Source of the DNA: Burkholderiales bacterium Ga0077547
GTDB taxonomy: Bacteria > Pseudomonadota > Gammaproteobacteria > Burkholderiales > Burkholderiaceae_C
Length of the DNA: 64,000 bases
Direction: 5' to 3'
Assembly: GCA_001464195.1 (NCBI GenBank)
Contig: LNEY01000019.1
Span: 62,001 to 126,000, forward strand
Part shown: in pieces, positions 26,813 through 36,863 of the stretch
Layout: every line of letters starts with the position of its first letter
Position numbering within the stretch: the first letter of the stretch is position 1
The notes under the pieces: generated by a model
Told to the model about the DNA's origin: nothing
Database searches by the model: none
What the model saw: the letters and a program-made list of their open reading frames with translations, nothing else
Made by a program: the position numbers and the translations under genes

Positions 26813-27979
26813 TCAATCTTCCTTCAGGTGCCCCGCCCGCTGCTGCTTGGTCTCGATGTAGCGCGCGTTGTAGGGGTTGACCGGGCCGTACAGGGCGAGT
26901 CGCTCCACCACCTCGATGCCGCCGGCTTCGATCGCGGCGATCTTCTTCGGGTTGTTGGTCAACAGCCGCACTTGCTTGATGCCCAATGACTTCAGCATCG
27001 CCAGCGCCGGCGTGTAGTCGCGCTCATCGGCCATGAAGCCCAGATAGCGATCGGCGTCGATGGTGTCGAGGCCTTCATCCTGCAAGCGATAGGCGCGCAG
27101 CTTGTTGGCCAGCCCGATCGAGCGGCCCTCCTGTTGAAGGTAGAGCAGCACGCCGCCGTGTTCCGCCAGCCGGGCAATGGCGCGGCGCAACTGATCACCG
27201 CAGTCGCAGCGCAGGCTGCCCAGCAGATCGCCCGTCAGGCAGGCCGAGTGCAGCCGCAGCGGCACGGGTTGGTTGAAGTCAGGCTGGCCCACGATGATGG
27301 CCAGGTGCTCGGCGCCGCCCGCATCCTCGCGAAACAGCACCACCTCGCAGTCCTCATGCGCCTCGATGGCCACCTGGGCATCGCTGACACGGCGCAGGCT
27401 GCGCTCGCCACGGGCGGGCGCCCGCTGCACGTCGGCGGCGGACACCGACAGCAGCTGGGCCGCGGTCAGCTGCGCAGCAGCAGCCACTGGCGACTCGACG
27501 ACGAGCAACGCCGGCATCAGCCGGCCGTTCTTGGCCAGCGCCAGGGCGGCATCAGAGATCTGCTGCTGCGCCGTCGACTGCGGCGAGACCGACAGCGATG
27601 CCGTAGGCATCGGCTGGCCCGAGGCGGGCGTCACCGCCGCCAGCTCCAGCAACGCCTCCAGCGATACGCCGACAGGCAGCGCGACCGACACCGCGGAGCC
27701 CGGCCGCGCGGACTGCAACAGCCCCAGGGTCAAAGCGCGCTCTGCGGTCAGCAGCAGCTGCAACGGCGCCCCCCACGAGGCCATCCAGGCCAGCCGGCCA
27801 GCATTCAGCGTTTCGACCGCAGCCACCAGATTGCAAGCCACCGCACCCACCGGCCCGCTGAGACAGATGGCCCGACCATGCGCCAACTCAGTCTGTGCCC
27901 GGTCCACCCGAACCGCGGCCTGTTCGTCCTCCGGACTGCTTTGCACTGGGGGACGTTGTTCCCGATAACGATCGTTCAT
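26813..27979 (-). CDS. ribA: GTP cyclohydrolase II with degenerate N-terminal domain
   Basis: The C-terminal half is a complete RibA domain for the first step of riboflavin synthesis. Zinc ligands lie in HSACLTGDLLGSLRCDCGDQ. Catalytic features are in YLQQEGRSIGL, and TNNPKKIAAIEAGGI near the end is typical of GTP cyclohydrolase II. The N-terminal ~190 residues occupy the place of 3,4-dihydroxy-2-butanone-4-phosphate synthase but lack the acidic D-x-E-x-R-E-N motif, so that activity is probably lost. The start is ATG 27977-27979. It lies downstream of bioD but 149 bases away, so it may have its own promoter. Confidence 0.88.
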   Translation of the reverse strand: MNDRYREQRPPVQSSPEDEQAAVRVDRAQTELAHGRAICLSGPVGAVACNLVAAVETLNAGRLAWMASWGAPLQLLLTAERALTLGLLQSARPGSAVSVALPVGVSLEALLELAAVTPASGQPMPTASLSVSPQSTAQQQISDAALALAKNGRLMPALLVVESPVAAAAQLTAAQLLSVSAADVQRAPARGERSLRRVSDAQVAIEAHEDCEVVLFREDAGGAEHLAIIVGQPDFNQPVPLRLHSACLTGDLLGSLRCDCGDQLRRAIARLAEHGGVLLYLQQEGRSIGLANKLRAYRLQDEGLDTIDADRYLGFMADERDYTPALAMLKSLGIKQVRLLTNNPKKIAAIEAGGIEVVERLALYGPVNPYNARYIETKQQRAGHLKED

Positions 27980-28128
27980 CCCCTGATTTTGACGCGTGGC
28001 TGTTTGTGCGCCCGACCACGGTGAATCAGTGGCCCGAAAATTCTGGATCTGGGGGCGTTCGGCCTGCTGACCTTGCCGCAAGGCACGCTTCGGATGTGCT
28101 CCGCTTCACGATGCACTCGGGCTGGGGT

Positions 28129-29037
28129 TCAAGCACGCAAATTCAGCGCTTCGAGCACCGCGTCGATGTCCAACTCCTCCGCCACCCGCGCCGCGGTGAC
28201 GGGTGCGCGGTAGGACACCACCCCCAGTAGCGGCGCGTCGTGGCGCTGCTGCAGCGCGCGGGTCAGTGTGTCGATGTTGAGCTGGGCGTGCGGCATGGTG
28301 GGCTCGATGCGGTTGGCGATCCAGCCGGCCAGCCGCAGCCCGCGGGCTGCGACCGCTTCGGCGGTCAGCAGCGCGTGGTTGATGCACCCGAGCCGCAGGC
28401 CCACGACCAGGATCACCGGCAGGCCAAGGGCCACGGCCAGATCGTCGGTGCCCCAGTCCGTGTCGTTGGGCGTGGCGGCGATGGCCTCTGACATCGCCGG
28501 CGCTTCGCTGAACTGCTCCGACTCGACCAAGGGCACGCAGAAACCGCCCGCCCCTTCGACCACCAGCACATCGCAGCGCGGCATGAGCTGATGGGCGCCA
28601 GCGATCAGCACTGCGGGTTCGATGCGCCCGCCTTCGAGCCGCGCGGCGAGGTGCGGGGCACAGGCTTCTTCTAGCAGACACGGGCAGACCTCGCTGCGCG
28701 TCAGCTCGATGGAGCTCGCCGCGTGCAAGGCCTCGACGTCTTCGTTGTACCAATGCCCCCCCGTTCCACTCGCAGCCGCTTGCCATACAGCGCCGGCGGC
28801 GACCGGCTTGTACCCCGCCACGCGCAGACCGTGCTGCGCCAACGCATGCAGCAGGCCCGTCGTGATCGTCGTCTTGCCGACCTCGGTGTCGGTGCCCGTC
28901 ACAAAGCAGCCGCGCAAGGGCCGGCTGCCGTCACTTTCCACAGCGGCTTGTGGCTGCGCCTCGGGCTCGCACGCCACGGCCGATTCGGCCACAGGCAGCA
29001 CGGTCGGCGGAACCCCCGCGCCCAACATCTGGGTCAT
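28129..29037 (-). CDS. bioD: dethiobiotin synthetase
   Basis: BioD closes the ureido ring of dethiobiotin using ATP and CO2. The 302-residue protein has the P-loop [10 protein letters not shown] near residue 48 and [10 protein letters not shown] in the middle. It begins with an unusual N-terminal extension of about 40 residues before the P-loop. The ATG overlaps the bioF stop (ATGA). It is the third gene of a bioA-bioF-bioD set transcribed leftward. Confidence 0.92.
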   Translation of the reverse strand: MTQMLGAGVPPTVLPVAESAVACEPEAQPQAAVESDGSRPLRGCFVTGTDTEVGKTTITTGLLHALAQHGLRVAGYKPVAAGAVWQAAASGTGGHWYNEDVEALHAASSIELTRSEVCPCLLEEACAPHLAARLEGGRIEPAVLIAGAHQLMPRCDVLVVEGAGGFCVPLVESEQFSEAPAMSEAIAATPNDTDWGTDDLAVALGLPVILVVGLRLGCINHALLTAEAVAARGLRLAGWIANRIEPTMPHAQLNIDTLTRALQQRHDAPLLGVVSYRAPVTAARVAEELDIDAVLEALNLRA

Positions 29038-30251
29038 GTCATTCCCTTTCCGGCCTGTACCAGCGCCAACAGCAGCCGCTCGACGTCGCCCAGGCCATGC
29101 GCTGCGCTGAAGGTGATGCGCAGTCGTGCGCTGCCCGACGGCACGGTCGGCGGCCGGATCGCGGGCACCCACAGGCCCTGCAACTCCAACGCGGCCGACA
29201 GGGCCAGCGCATCGTCGCTTCTGCCGACGATCAGCGGCTGGATGGCCGTCTGCGACTCAGCCAGCTGCCAGCCTCGCGCGCTCATCAAATCGCCCAGCAC
29301 CTCGGGCACGCCGCGCCGGAAAGCGGCGATGAGCGTCGCCAGATGGCGCCTTCGTTGCGCGCCCTCGTCGCTGCGTATCAACCGCAGGCTGGCGCTCACC
29401 GCATGCGCCACCGCCGGCGGTTGCGCGGTGGTGTAGATGTAGGCCCGCGCGCTTTGCACCAGCCAGTCGATGACGGTGCGGTGCGCCGCGACGAAGGCTC
29501 CGGCGACCCCCGCCGCCTTGCCCAGCGTGCCCATGCAGATCAGCCGCTCGCTGCACAAGCCGACGTGCGACAGCACGCCGCGCCCCTGCGCGCCCAGCAC
29601 GCCAAAGCCGTGCGCATCGTCCACGATGAGGTACGCGTCATGCCGCTCGGCCAGCGCCAGCAGCTCGGGCAGGTGTGCCAGATCGCCGTCCATGCTGAAC
29701 ACCCCGTCGGTCACGATCAGCTTGCGTGGCGTGCTGCAGGCCGCGATGCGGCGCTCCAGGCCAGCCAGATCGTTGTGCGGGTAGGTGTAGACAGCCGCCT
29801 TGGCCAGCCGCGCACCATCGATCAGCGAGGCGTGGTTCAGCAAGTCGGCGTAGATCGTGGTCTCTGCATCGCCCAGCGCGGTCAGCAGCGCCAGGTTGGC
29901 CATGTAGCCGGTGCAGAACGTCAGTGCGCGCAGCTCGGGCCCCTGCGGCGACAGCATCTCGGCGAGATCATCTTCCAGCAGCGCATGTGCGCGCGAATGG
30001 CCACTGACCAGGTGCGAGGCACCGCTGCCGGCACCGTACCGCCGCGCACCCTCGGCCAGCGCCTCGATCAGCAGCGGATGGTTGGCCAGACCCAGGTAAT
30101 CGTTGCTGCAGAAGGCGAGCAACTCCCGCGGCGGTCCATCGTGCGCAGTGACGGTCTGCAGCGGCGCGCAGGCGGTTTCGGCGGTGCGCCGATGGCGGCG
30201 CAGCGACTGCGCTTCGCGCTCGGCCAGCTGCTGTTCCAGGTGCTTCAGCAT
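29034..30251 (-). CDS. bioF: 8-amino-7-oxononanoate synthase
   Basis: This 405-residue PLP-dependent oxoamine synthase joins pimeloyl thioester and alanine in biotin synthesis. The N-terminal [12 protein letters not shown] and [12 protein letters not shown] motifs are conserved. The PLP lysine lies in [13 protein letters not shown], and [10 protein letters not shown] is the aspartate region that contacts the cofactor. It starts at ATG 30249-30251, 25 bases after the bioA stop, and is coupled to bioD. Confidence 0.95.
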   Translation of the reverse strand: MLKHLEQQLAEREAQSLRRHRRTAETACAPLQTVTAHDGPPRELLAFCSNDYLGLANHPLLIEALAEGARRYGAGSGASHLVSGHSRAHALLEDDLAEMLSPQGPELRALTFCTGYMANLALLTALGDAETTIYADLLNHASLIDGARLAKAAVYTYPHNDLAGLERRIAACSTPRKLIVTDGVFSMDGDLAHLPELLALAERHDAYLIVDDAHGFGVLGAQGRGVLSHVGLCSERLICMGTLGKAAGVAGAFVAAHRTVIDWLVQSARAYIYTTAQPPAVAHAVSASLRLIRSDEGAQRRRHLATLIAAFRRGVPEVLGDLMSARGWQLAESQTAIQPLIVGRSDDALALSAALELQGLWVPAIRPPTVPSGSARLRITFSAAHGLGDVERLLLALVQAGKGMT

Positions 30252-30276
30252 CGCCGGGTGAGTCAGAGGCAGGCGC

Positions 30277-31650
30277 TCACAGCACCGAATTCAATGTCGC
30301 CACCACGCGCTCGGCGAGGTAGGCGACATGCTCGTCGTTCAGTACATACGGCGGCATCAGGTACACGGTGCGGCCGATCGGGCGGATCAGCAGGCCGTGC
30401 GCGCGGGCGGTGAGGTGAAAGCGCTCAGCGAAACGAACACCGGCATGCGCTTCACGCACATCGAAAGCCCAGATCATGCCGCGCTGGCGCATGTGCTCGA
30501 TGCGCGCATCGCCATCGAGCCGGGCGGCGAGTGCGGATGTCAGCAATGCGCCGGTCTCGCGGTTGCGCTGCAACACCGGCTCTTCGTCGAAGCGATCGAG
30601 CACTGCCAGCGCGGCGCGGCAGGCCAGCGGATTACCGGTGTACGAATGCGAGTGCAGGAAGCCACGTGCGGTGTCGTCGTCGAGAAACGCCTCGTAGATC
30701 GCGTCAGACGACAGCACCAGCGACAGTGGCAGGTAGCCGCCGCTGATGCCTTTGGACAGGCACAGCAGATCGGGCCAGATCGCGGGCTCGTTGTTCGCGG
30801 CGGCCTGCTCGAACGCAAAAAAGGTGCCGGTGCGCCCGCAGCCCACCGCAATCTCGTCGGCGATCAGGTGCACCTGGTGGCGATCGCACAGCGCGCGCAC
30901 CTCGCGCAGGTAGGCCGCATCGTGCATGGCCATGCCAGCGGCGCACTGCACCAGCGGCTCGATGATCAGCGCGGCAATCTGTCCGGCGCGAGATTCGAAC
31001 AGCGCTGCCAGTTCCGCTGCTGCGCGCTGCGCCACCTCAACGGCCGACTCGCCCGGCTGGGCCTGTCTGGCATCGGGTGCCATCACCACATGGGCGCGCA
31101 TCAGCAGCGGGTCATACGCATCGCGGAACACGGCCACATCGGTGACCGCGAGCGCACCGATCGTCTCGCCGTGGTAACCGTGGCGCAGGCAGACGAACTC
31201 GCGCTTCTCACCCAGGCCGCGGTTCTTCCAGCTGTGGAAGCTCATCTTCAGCGCGATCTCAACCGCCGACGCACCGTCGCTCGCGAAAAAAGTGTGGCCG
31301 AGCGCTCCGCCCGTGCGTGCGGACAAGCGTTCTGCCAGCTCCACCGCCGGCGCGTGGGTGCAGCCCGCCAACATCACGTGCTCCAGCGTGTCGAGCTGGT
31401 CCTTCAGCGCGGCATTGATGCGCGCATCGGCATGGCCGAACAGATTGACCCACCAGGAGCTGGTGGCGTCGAAGTAGCGCGTGCCCTCGAAATCTTCCAG
31501 CCACGGCCCGTGCGCCCGCGCGATGGCGATCGGCGGGACCTCGCCCATGCGCTGCATCTGCGTGCACGGATGCCACACGCTGGAGACGCTGCGTTGCTGC
31601 CACATCGCATTGGCAGACGAGGCAGGCGGGCGGGGATGGGTGTCAGACAT
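30277..31650 (-). CDS. bioA: adenosylmethionine-8-amino-7-oxononanoate transaminase
   Basis: BioA, a class III aminotransferase of 457 residues, makes 7,8-diaminopelargonate with SAM as amino donor. It contains [14 protein letters not shown], the Gly-rich [14 protein letters not shown], the PLP aspartate in [11 protein letters not shown], and the PLP-binding lysine in [16 protein letters not shown] 31648-31650 is chosen over a TTG at 31671. bioB is not in the window. It is divergent from the HD-domain gene. Confidence 0.95.
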   Translation of the reverse strand: MSDTHPRPPASSANAMWQQRSVSSVWHPCTQMQRMGEVPPIAIARAHGPWLEDFEGTRYFDATSSWWVNLFGHADARINAALKDQLDTLEHVMLAGCTHAPAVELAERLSARTGGALGHTFFASDGASAVEIALKMSFHSWKNRGLGEKREFVCLRHGYHGETIGALAVTDVAVFRDAYDPLLMRAHVVMAPDARQAQPGESAVEVAQRAAAELAALFESRAGQIAALIIEPLVQCAAGMAMHDAAYLREVRALCDRHQVHLIADEIAVGCGRTGTFFAFEQAAANNEPAIWPDLLCLSKGISGGYLPLSLVLSSDAIYEAFLDDDTARGFLHSHSYTGNPLACRAALAVLDRFDEEPVLQRNRETGALLTSALAARLDGDARIEHMRQRGMIWAFDVREAHAGVRFAERFHLTARAHGLLIRPIGRTVYLMPPYVLNDEHVAYLAERVVATLNSVL

Positions 31651-31765
31651 AAGGCGACTATGAAGGGTCAAGCTGCATTATCGAAGGCCTTGCGGCGTGG
31701 GGGTGAGGCACGCGGCAGCGGAGGTTCACCAGCGGCTACGGGAATGCACCCCTACAGTCCCGCGC

Positions 31766-31783
31766 CGGTTTGACGACAAACCG
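31766..31783. promoter_or_regulatory. inverted repeat upstream of the HD-domain gene
   Basis: CGGTTTG (31766-31772) and CAAACCG (31777-31783) are separated by 4 bases, 25 bases before the start codon of the HD-domain protein. It may be a repressor site or an mRNA hairpin near the ribosome site. Confidence 0.4.
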
Positions 31784-31808
31784 ATACAACCTTGATCCCG
31801 GAGTCGCC

Positions 31809-33077
31809 ATGACCCACCCCGCCACGGCCGCCGCCACCGACTTCTCCTCTGCCAATCCCCACGCGCTGGCGGTCATCCTTGACGCCAGCCAGACCCAGAA
31901 AATCATCGCCTCGCGCGACATTTTCGACATCGCCGGCATCAAGCTGTGGGCCCAAGACCTGCCCGTCTCGCAGGCGCTGCAACGCAAGCTGCTCGACCGG
32001 CAGCTGAAGGAGCCGCTGGAAAGCTGCCTGAAGGTCGAGGACGGCGTCACCGCGCGCACCTCGGCCGACGAGCTCCAGGCGCTGCTCTACGAGCCGATCC
32101 CCCTGGCCTCCCTGCTGCATCCGCATGCCGACGCCCTGCTGCGCGAAGCAGCCACCTTGCCGGTGCACCCGGTGGCGCAGCTGCTGTTGAGCGCGTCTCG
32201 CGCCAGCAGTCCGGCGCGGTTCCAGCATGCGATCCACGCCATGGCCTTGAACGGCGCGCTGATGCTGACCCACGGCGGCAGCGCCGCCGATCTGCGCACG
32301 GCGATGCTGTGCGGCCTGCTGCACGACCTCGGCGAGATGTACATCGGCCCGGAGTTCGGCGAGGCAGAGGCCGAGCGCACCCTCGACTTCCTGAGCTACC
32401 AGCAACTTGTTGTTCATCCGCACGTCGGCAGCCTGCTGCTCAAGCAGCTCACCGACTACCCGGCGGACATCGTCCGTGCCATCGCGGAACACCACGAGCG
32501 CATGGACGGCTCGGGCTTTCCGCATTGCCTGCAGGCAGACCAGGTCTCCTCGCTCGGCCGGCTGCTGGCCGTCACGGAATCGACGCTGGCGGCGCTGGCT
32601 GACGAGCAGGCACCGCTGTCCCGCGCGAGCATCGCGCTGCGGGTGGTGCCCGGCGAATTCGATCTGCGCTGGGTCGGCCTGATCGCCCAGGTGGTGCGCG
32701 AGCAGCCGCCCACGGTGGCGCACTGCCGAGCCGATGAACTGAAGACCCGCCTCAACAAACTCTCTTCGGTGATGGACGCTGCGAGCGATGCCGCGGCCGC
32801 GCTGTTGCACGAGGCCGTGTCCGAGGATTTGAAAGGAGCCCTGGCCTTGACCGAGTACCTGCTGAACCGTTTGCGCCGCGGCCTGACCACCACCGGTCTC
32901 TGGAATCTCGATCCCGTCGCGTTGCCCAACGCCGCCGAGGTCGAGGCAGTGGAAGGCGAACTGCGCTACCGGTTGCGACGCATCGAGCGCGCGGTCCGGC
33001 TGCGCGCGGGCTTGCTCACCGACCAGGACACCCAGCGCCTGGACCGCATCTGCCAGCGGCTGACGATCAGCGCCTGA
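31809..33077 (+). CDS. HD-GYP-like phosphohydrolase-domain protein
   Basis: The 422-residue protein contains LLHDLGEMYIGP (HD motif) and, after about 60 residues, AEHHERMDGSGFPHCLQ, a variant of the HHE-x-x-D-G-x-G-Y-P signature of c-di-GMP phosphodiesterases. The usual Lys of the HDxGK motif is Glu, and Tyr of GYP is Phe, so activity is uncertain. No membrane segment or receiver domain is seen. The C-terminal ~150 residues are helical and may be regulatory. The diguanylate cyclase encoded 0.5 kb downstream supports, but does not prove, a c-di-GMP role. Confidence 0.72.
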   Translation: MTHPATAAATDFSSANPHALAVILDASQTQKIIASRDIFDIAGIKLWAQDLPVSQALQRKLLDRQLKEPLESCLKVEDGVTARTSADELQALLYEPIPLASLLHPHADALLREAATLPVHPVAQLLLSASRASSPARFQHAIHAMALNGALMLTHGGSAADLRTAMLCGLLHDLGEMYIGPEFGEAEAERTLDFLSYQQLVVHPHVGSLLLKQLTDYPADIVRAIAEHHERMDGSGFPHCLQADQVSSLGRLLAVTESTLAALADEQAPLSRASIALRVVPGEFDLRWVGLIAQVVREQPPTVAHCRADELKTRLNKLSSVMDAASDAAAALLHEAVSEDLKGALALTEYLLNRLRRGLTTTGLWNLDPVALPNAAEVEAVEGELRYRLRRIERAVRLRAGLLTDQDTQRLDRICQRLTISA

Positions 33078-33153
33078 CGATGGCTGGATCGATGGCTGAT
33101 CACGCCTGCCTCATGCGTGACCTGCCGCCTCGGCACGCGCAGAATACGGCGTC

Positions 33154-33468
33154 ATGAACCTCGCTGAACCGTTGCTGGCCGGATTGACGCTCGCCGTCTG
33201 CACGGTGCTGCTGGTGCGGCTGTGCCTGAGTCCGGCGCGCCGCCAGCGATTCGATCGCACCCTGCGCGGCTGGGGTTGGACCCTGCGCCACGGCGCGCTG
33301 CAGCTCTGGCACTGGCGCGCATCCCGCCGCCTGGCCCGCACCGAGGCCGAAGCCGTGATCCGGCGCGCCCGCGGTCGCACGACGGCGAACGATGACGGCG
33401 AGTGGAGCGGCAACGTCTACACGCCAAAGTCGTTTCGCAAAACCCGCCGACCTGATCAGCTGCATTGA
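33154..33468 (+). CDS. small single-pass membrane protein
   Basis: The 104-residue protein has one N-terminal membrane segment (about residues 5-26), then a basic Arg/Trp-rich cytoplasmic part and a polar tail. I do not recognise a named domain. It sits between the HD-domain gene (76 bases upstream) and the diguanylate cyclase (126 bases downstream). Coding appears likely from the membrane-segment-plus-basic-domain design, but it is unsupported by motif. Confidence 0.55.
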   Translation: MNLAEPLLAGLTLAVCTVLLVRLCLSPARRQRFDRTLRGWGWTLRHGALQLWHWRASRRLARTEAEAVIRRARGRTTANDDGEWSGNVYTPKSFRKTRRPDQLH

Positions 33469-33594
33469 CGCGGCTGGGCTGCAACGCGTGCGAGGTCCAG
33501 TTGACCCCGCTTCGCGCGTGATTTGCACCTCCATCGGGAATAGCCGCCCCAAATCGGGCTCAAGCTCAAGGCGGATCCTGACGATCTTGTCGTG

Positions 33595-35199
33595 ATGATC
33601 AGCCACGTCGACATTCACGGGCCACCCTCGGTACCGACCGCCCCCTGGGCGAGTACGGCTGCTGGACCCGCGCCCACGCGAGCCGGCAAGCCGGTCGCGC
33701 TGCGGCTGCCGATGCGCATGGCGGGTGCCTTCACGAACGAGCGCCGACTGGTGATCTGTCTGGCCCTGACGCTGATCGCGATCCAGGTGGGCTTGATGGT
33801 GTTTTTGAAGTCCAGGCACGACAGCCTGACGCTGGCCGCCATCCGAGATGTGCTGCAGGGCGGCTACGTGACGGTGCAGAACCAGGTCTTCGAGGAACAG
33901 GAGAGCCTGGCGGCCGGCACCAAGCTGATGGCCTCGGAATACGGTCTGCGGCAGGCGGTGGCCACCCGGGATCAGCCCACCATCGATTCGATGCTGGAGA
34001 ACCACCAGGCGCGCAGCACACGGATCCAGTATTCGATACGCCCCTGGGCGGGTGCGCCATCGAGCGTCGCCGCACCGGCACCCAGGGTGTCGGCCAACCT
34101 GCTGGATTTCACCGTGGTGCGAGATGCCGGCGCCATGCAACTGGTCACTTACCGGAACGCCGACATCCTCGCGCCGCGGCCGATCGCCACGCTGCGGGGC
34201 ACGCTCGCCATCGACGACAGCTTTGCGCGGCGACTCTCGAAGCTCACCGGGTTTGAGTTGATCGTTGCGGGCGCCGACACCGGCAAGCCACCTCGGGTGC
34301 TGGCCTCGTCCTTGAGCGCAGACCTCACGCAGCGGGCTTTCGCGCAGTTGCGTGGCGCGCTGGCCGATGGGGGCGCCGTGACTTCAACCGCCTCTGGACG
34401 CCAGACCGCCATCGCCACAGACCCATCGAGCCCGGCCGACCTGAGCCAGATGTCGATGGGCAGCGCCTACTCCTTCATCCGGGTCCAGGCACTGGCCTCG
34501 TCCGTCGACGGCGAGGTGTGGCTGTGGATCGGCAAGCCCGACAACAAGGCCGTGCCCGCGCTGCTCGAAGCGGCGGCTGCGGTGCAGGGCTGGATCCTGG
34601 CGTCACTGATCCTGTCGGTGCTGGCGGTCAGCGCGCTGGCTTACAAGCTGGTGCGCCCGATCAGCGCGTCGGCCAATACCGATGTGCTCACCGGGCTGCC
34701 GAATCGGCGCGCATTCATGCCGGCGGCCGCCGCGGCGATGTCGGCCTGCTGGGCACAGGACCAGCCGGTCGCGTTGCTGTCGATGGACCTCGACAAGTTC
34801 AAACCGATCAACGACACCCTGGGGCACGCGGCCGGCGACGATGTGTTGCGCGCTGTCGGCGCCCGGCTGCGCAATTTTTTCCGCTCGGGGGACATCGTGG
34901 CCCGGCTCGGTGGCGACGAGTTCTGCGCGCTGCTGAAGGATGTCTCTCCTGACCACCTGCCAGCGCTCGCCAGCCGCCTGCGCGCGGCACTGGAAGCACC
35001 CATCGAGCGAGACGGCAAGGCGCTGGCGGTGGGTTGCAGCATCGGCATCATGGTGGCCGATCGGGGCGACGATCTGTCCCTGGAAGCCTTGATGGATCGC
35101 GCCGATGCGGCCCTCTACCGGGCCAAGTGCACGCGGGCGACCACGGTGTTCTGGAGCAGCGACATCGGTTCGATGAAGAAGCCAGCCGGCAACCCTTGA
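33595..35199 (+). CDS. membrane-bound diguanylate cyclase with periplasmic sensor
   Basis: This protein (534 residues) has membrane segments near residues 55-75 and 330-355 flanking a periplasmic sensor region of about 250 residues. A C-terminal GGDEF domain follows. The active site is LGGDEFCAL near residue 440. An inhibitory site RSGD lies five residues before it, as in feedback-controlled cyclases. NTDVLTGLPNRRAF and DKFKPINDTLGH are typical. It should synthesise c-di-GMP in response to an unknown extracytoplasmic signal. ATG 33595 was preferred over the GTG at 33592. Confidence 0.9.
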   Translation: MISHVDIHGPPSVPTAPWASTAAGPAPTRAGKPVALRLPMRMAGAFTNERRLVICLALTLIAIQVGLMVFLKSRHDSLTLAAIRDVLQGGYVTVQNQVFEEQESLAAGTKLMASEYGLRQAVATRDQPTIDSMLENHQARSTRIQYSIRPWAGAPSSVAAPAPRVSANLLDFTVVRDAGAMQLVTYRNADILAPRPIATLRGTLAIDDSFARRLSKLTGFELIVAGADTGKPPRVLASSLSADLTQRAFAQLRGALADGGAVTSTASGRQTAIATDPSSPADLSQMSMGSAYSFIRVQALASSVDGEVWLWIGKPDNKAVPALLEAAAAVQGWILASLILSVLAVSALAYKLVRPISASANTDVLTGLPNRRAFMPAAAAAMSACWAQDQPVALLSMDLDKFKPINDTLGHAAGDDVLRAVGARLRNFFRSGDIVARLGGDEFCALLKDVSPDHLPALASRLRAALEAPIERDGKALAVGCSIGIMVADRGDDLSLEALMDRADAALYRAKCTRATTVFWSSDIGSMKKPAGNP

Positions 35200-35335
35200 G
35201 GACTGCGGTCAGCGCAGGGTCTGGGGTCACTGCAAGCACCCGCCCTCGCTTTACACGACGGAAACACTGGCGCCCCATTGCTTAACCCTGGGCGGGTGAC
35301 ACTCGACCGTCCGCCCCGATTCGAGCCCCGCGCCC

Positions 35336-36859
35336 ATGTCCCCGTCTCCTTTAGCCACACGCCCGCTGTGGCGTCGCCTGCTCTCCCACCGTGCGCTCTG
35401 GATCGTCGTTGCGCTGGCGCTCGCCGTCACCGCTGGCGTGTGGGCCTGGCGCAGCGTCTACGCGCCACCCGATCTGCACAGCCAGTACGTGTTCGCCACC
35501 GTGCAGCGCGGCGACATCCAGGACCTGGTGACCGCTACCGGCACGGTGCAGCCGCGCGACTATGTGGACGTCGGCGCGCAGGTGTCAGGGCAGTTGAAGA
35601 AGTTGCATGTGGACGTGGGTTCGGTGGTGCAAGCGGGTGACCTGCTGGCGGAGATCGACCCGACGGTGTTGAAAGCCACCGTCGACGCCCGCCGCGCCGG
35701 GCTGCGCAACCAGCGCGCCACGCTGGCCGAGCGCGAATCGCAGCGGGTGCTGACGACGCTGCTGCTCGCGCGCCAGCAAAAGCTGATGCAGGAAGACGCG
35801 ACCACGGCCGAGGCGTTGCAGCAGGCCCAAGCCAATGCTCGCGCCGCGCAGGCGCAGATCGACGCGACCCGCGCATCGATCGAGCAGACCGAATCGACGC
35901 TGCGCGCTGACGAGGCCAACCTCAACTACGCCAAGATCTACGCGCCACTGGCCGGCACGGTCGTGACCGTCACCGCTCGCCAGGGGCAGACCTTGAACGC
36001 CAACCAGTCGGCGCCGACGATCCTGCGGGTTGCCGACCTGTCGACGATGACGGTGCAGACACAGGTGTCCGAAGCCGACGTGAGCAAGCTGCGGCAGGGC
36101 ATGGAGGTCTACTTCACGACGCTGGGCAGCCAGGGTCGTCGCTGGTACGGCGCGCTGCGCAAGGTCGAGCCCACGCCCACCGTCACCAACAACGTGGTGC
36201 TCTACAACGCCCTGTTCGATGTGCCGAATGCCAATCAGTCACTGATGACCAGCATGACGGCGCAGGTGTTCTTCACCGCCGCCAGCGCGAAAGACGTGCT
36301 GCTGGTGCCCGCGGCGGCCTTGAATGGCGGCGGGCGATCGGCCGATGGCAGCGGGCGCCGCGAGCGTGCGGCCGGCAGGCCGCCGGGCGCTGCGGCCGGC
36401 GCGTCGGCACCGACAGGTGAGGCCGCCGCATCCGTCACGGCAGCGGCGCCTGCCACCGCTGATCGCGACGCCGGCATGAGCCGCGAGGAACGCCGCGCCG
36501 CGTTCGAGAAGCTGTCGCCCGAAGAGCGTGCCGCGATGCGCGAACGTCGCCGCAGCGAGGGAAGCACGGGCGCATCGCCCGCGGCAGCCGCGTCAACCAG
36601 CGGCTTTTCCAGCGACACCGCACGCGCACCACGTCGCGCGACGGTTCGGCTGCTGACCGCCGCCGGCACGCTCGAAGACCGGCAGGTCGAGCTGGGCATC
36701 AGCAACCGGGTGCAGACGCAGATCCTGTCCGGCCTGGCCGAAGGCGACCAGGTGGTCGCGGGCCTCAAGCTGCCGCCGGCCACAACGCGCAGCGGCTCGT
36801 CAGCGCAGCCCGGCAGCGGGCTGCAGCAGGGCCCGGCCGGCTTGCCGCGCGGTCGGTGA
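35336..36859 (+). CDS. macA: MacA-type periplasmic adaptor of an ABC exporter
   Basis: The 507-residue membrane-fusion protein has an N-terminal anchor (about 17-40), a lipoyl-like domain ([19 protein letters not shown]) and a coiled-coil hairpin. The beta-barrel region follows ([17 protein letters not shown]). Between about residues 330 and 430 there is a low-complexity Ala/Gly/Arg insertion with two short charged repeats ([13 protein letters not shown]), longer than in typical MacA. It would connect MacB with the outer-membrane factor encoded downstream. Such tripartite systems export macrolides, toxins or siderophores. Confidence 0.9.
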   Translation: MSPSPLATRPLWRRLLSHRALWIVVALALAVTAGVWAWRSVYAPPDLHSQYVFATVQRGDIQDLVTATGTVQPRDYVDVGAQVSGQLKKLHVDVGSVVQAGDLLAEIDPTVLKATVDARRAGLRNQRATLAERESQRVLTTLLLARQQKLMQEDATTAEALQQAQANARAAQAQIDATRASIEQTESTLRADEANLNYAKIYAPLAGTVVTVTARQGQTLNANQSAPTILRVADLSTMTVQTQVSEADVSKLRQGMEVYFTTLGSQGRRWYGALRKVEPTPTVTNNVVLYNALFDVPNANQSLMTSMTAQVFFTAASAKDVLLVPAAALNGGGRSADGSGRRERAAGRPPGAAAGASAPTGEAAASVTAAAPATADRDAGMSREERRAAFEKLSPEERAAMRERRRSEGSTGASPAAAASTSGFSSDTARAPRRATVRLLTAAGTLEDRQVELGISNRVQTQILSGLAEGDQVVAGLKLPPATTRSGSSAQPGSGLQQGPAGLPRGR

Positions 36860-36863
36860 CAAC

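Noticed and set aside
27980-28128. FMN riboswitch upstream of ribA
   Set aside because: The conserved RFN core is not visible in this 149-base gap.
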